Below, in pieces: positions 62,652-64,000 of a stretch of DNA of 64,000 bases; position 1 is the first letter of the stretch; the number at the start of each line of letters is the position of its first letter. The DNA lies in NCBI RefSeq assembly GCF_003056345.1, contig NZ_PYWB01000010.1, positions 1 to 64,000 on the forward strand, in the 5' to 3' direction. Origin of the DNA: Devosia submarina (GTDB lineage Bacteria > Pseudomonadota > Alphaproteobacteria > Rhizobiales > Devosiaceae). The notes below the pieces were generated by a model. That model made no database searches, was not told where the DNA came from, and was given only the letters and a program-made list of their open reading frames with translations. Both the position numbers and the translations under genes were made by a program.

Positions 62652-63470
62652 CTAGCAGACCGTCGCGACGCGCTCCTTGATGACGGCCAGAACCTCGTCG
62701 CCAGGGCGCTTCCACCAATTGTCCTGCGAGAAGATTTCCACTTCCTGTGGACCGAAAAAGCCGGCGTCTTCGATCATTTTGCGGATGGCCGGAAGGTCGA
62801 TGACGCCGTCGCCCATCATGCCGCGATCAAGCAGCATGTCCTTGGTAGGGACGAGCCAATCGCAGATGTGGTGCGCAAAGATGCGCTTCATTCTGCCAGC
62901 GCGCCTAATGGCTTGCGCCAGGTTCGGGTCCCACCAGACGTGGTAGACATCGATGGCAACGCCGACATTTTCGCCTAAGCTTTCGCAGATATCGAGGGCC
63001 TGGTCGATCGTGTTCACGCAGGCGCGGTCTGCGGCGTACATGGGGTGCAAGGGCTCGATGGCGATGCGCACGCCCGAGGATTTGGCATGGGGGAGCATGG
63101 CGGCAATGCCGTCGCTGACCATCCCTCGGGCACCAGGTAAGTCCTTGGAAGATCCCGGTAATCCGCCGACGACGAGGACCAGGCAATCGGCGTTGAGCGC
63201 GGCTGCTTCATCGATGGCACGTAGATTGTCGTCGATCTGCTGTTGCCGGCCTTCGGCAGTCTCGGCGGGGAACATGCCGCCGCGGCAGACGCCGGTGACC
63301 TGGAGCTTGTTGTCACGCACGATCCGGGCCGCTTCGGGGAGACCGATGGCTGCGATCTGGTCCCGCCAGGGAGAAATGGCGGTGATGCCGGCGCGCAGGC
63401 ACCCGTCCACGGCCTCGGCAAAACCCCAGACCTGGCGCGTTGTCGCAAGGTTTAGCGAAATGGCTCTCAT
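62652..63470 (-). CDS. Sugar phosphate isomerase/epimerase family protein
   Basis: A 272-residue TIM-barrel enzyme of the AP-endonuclease-2-like isomerase/epimerase group. Motifs include A-I-S-P-W-R-D, A-I-E-P-L-H-P-M-Y, A-I-D-V-Y-H-V-W-W-D and P-Q-E-V-E-I-F-S, which place the metal-binding Glu, Asp and His. It probably acts on a sugar acid or inositol derivative. Its ATG overlaps the stop of the DUF993 gene (ATGA), so the two are one operon. Confidence 0.88.
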   Translation of the reverse strand: MRAISLNLATTRQVWGFAEAVDGCLRAGITAISPWRDQIAAIGLPEAARIVRDNKLQVTGVCRGGMFPAETAEGRQQQIDDNLRAIDEAAALNADCLVLVVGGLPGSSKDLPGARGMVSDGIAAMLPHAKSSGVRIAIEPLHPMYAADRACVNTIDQALDICESLGENVGVAIDVYHVWWDPNLAQAIRRAGRMKRIFAHHICDWLVPTKDMLLDRGMMGDGVIDLPAIRKMIEDAGFFGPQEVEIFSQDNWWKRPGDEVLAVIKERVATVC

Positions 63471-64000
63471 GCTAGCACACTGTTAACGTTGAGCACCGCA
63501 TTCATGCGCTTTACGGCCTCATCTGGGTCACCCAGGACGCGTGCCTTGTCGGCCAGGCGGAACAATTCCGCCAGGTGCTGCACGGAGCGGGCCGATTGCT
63601 GGCCGCCGATCATCTGGAAATGGTCCTGCAGCCCGTTGAGATAGGCGAGGAACACCACGCCCGTTTTGTAGAATCGGGTGGGTGCCGCAAAGATATGCCG
63701 GCTGAGCGGTACGGTAGGTTCGAGGAGATCAAAGAACTCGTTGGTGTTGCCACGACCGAGGGCAGCCAGGCCGGCGGAGGCGGCAGGGGCGACGGCGTCG
63801 AAGATGCCGAGCAGGGCATGGGAATAGCCCTGGTCATCGCCCGCGATCAAATCGGCATAGTTGAAATCATCGCCCGTATACATCTTGACCGACGCCGGGA
63901 GGCGCCGGCGCATGGCGATTTCTTTTTCGGCCGAAAGAAGGGAGATCTTGATGCCATCGACCTTGTCGGCATTGGCAGCGATCAGGTCGAGGCAGGTGTC
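63467..64000 (-). CDS. DUF993 family protein (dihydrodipicolinate synthase-like), C-terminal part
   Basis: The frame stays open to the window edge, giving the last 177 residues. They include D-D-F-N-Y-A-D-L-I-A-G-D and R-F-Y-K-T-G-V-V-F-L, and end V-N-S-V-L-A. DUF993 proteins are DapA-like barrel proteins found in sugar and inositol-type catabolic operons of Hyphomicrobiales. The rest of the operon (probable oxidoreductase and ABC transporter genes) should lie to the right. Confidence 0.85.
   Translation of the reverse strand, partial: DTCLDLIAANADKVDGIKISLLSAEKEIAMRRRLPASVKMYTGDDFNYADLIAGDDQGYSHALLGIFDAVAPAASAGLAALGRGNTNEFFDLLEPTVPLSRHIFAAPTRFYKTGVVFLAYLNGLQDHFQMIGGQQSARSVQHLAELFRLADKARVLGDPDEAVKRMNAVLNVNSVLA

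Overview
The window looks like chromosomal DNA from an alphaproteobacterium of the order Hyphomicrobiales, probably Devosia or a close relative. The case rests on gene content and order: ribonuclease D, lptC, lptA, lptB, rpoN, hpf, ptsN, DUF1150 and hsp20 in a row; addB, addA and trxA close to folC, accD and trpA; an HWE-family histidine kinase; a long-form HPF; and a DUF993 plus sugar-phosphate isomerase pair. The genus is inferred and was not tested against any database.

Region 1 (1 to 10,652) is an accessory island with visibly lower G+C. Its right edge is a 51-base copy of the 3' part of a tRNA-Gly(GCC) gene, directly beside a tyrosine integrase, so the island most likely inserted into a tRNA-Gly gene whose complete copy lies off the left edge. 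The left part holds the end of an IS3-type element, a serine resolvase, several very small genes and a stress-type DUF2382 protein. The right part (4,544 to 9,192) is a compact defence block: a Kiwa-like pair (membrane KwaA plus DUF4868 KwaB), a Panacea/DUF4065 antitoxin followed by an unrecognised 241-residue partner, a protein with ADP-ribosyltransferase-like motifs, and an Mrr-type restriction endonuclease. The two unrecognised proteins are the best candidates for something undescribed.

Region 2 (10,653 to 26,803) returns to the core chromosome: an alpha/beta hydrolase homologue that lacks its catalytic Ser and His, dnaJ, miaB, an HWE histidine kinase, the rpsO-pnp pair, an L,D-transpeptidase lipoprotein, a SelW-like protein, an amino-acid ABC transporter without its ATPase, creA, a 1-Cys peroxiredoxin and an MFS exporter.

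Region 3 (26,804 to 45,215) is built on metabolic and DNA-repair genes: trpA, accD (with no zinc-ribbon cysteines) and folC on the plus strand, then trxA, addA, addB, a MurU-like nucleotidyltransferase and a large FAD/Fe-S D-lactate dehydrogenase-type enzyme on the minus strand. A chemoreceptor lies between accD and folC, and a GH3 glycosidase lies between folC and trxA. A perfect 16-bp palindrome sits just upstream of the dehydrogenase start, and a padR regulator gene is the next gene upstream.

Region 4 (45,216 to 64,000) is mostly housekeeping: tRNA-Leu(CAG), ribonuclease D, LPS export genes lptC, lptA and lptB, rpoN, hpf, ptsN, a heat-shock pair behind a strong RpoH-type promoter, rpmI-rplT, pheS-pheT, an RNA methyltransferase, and the start of a sugar catabolic operon that runs off the right edge. 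Palindromic REP-like repeats are scattered through its intergenic gaps, and a near-perfect 33-base inverted pair brackets rpoN, which also has a canonical sigma-54 promoter-like site upstream.
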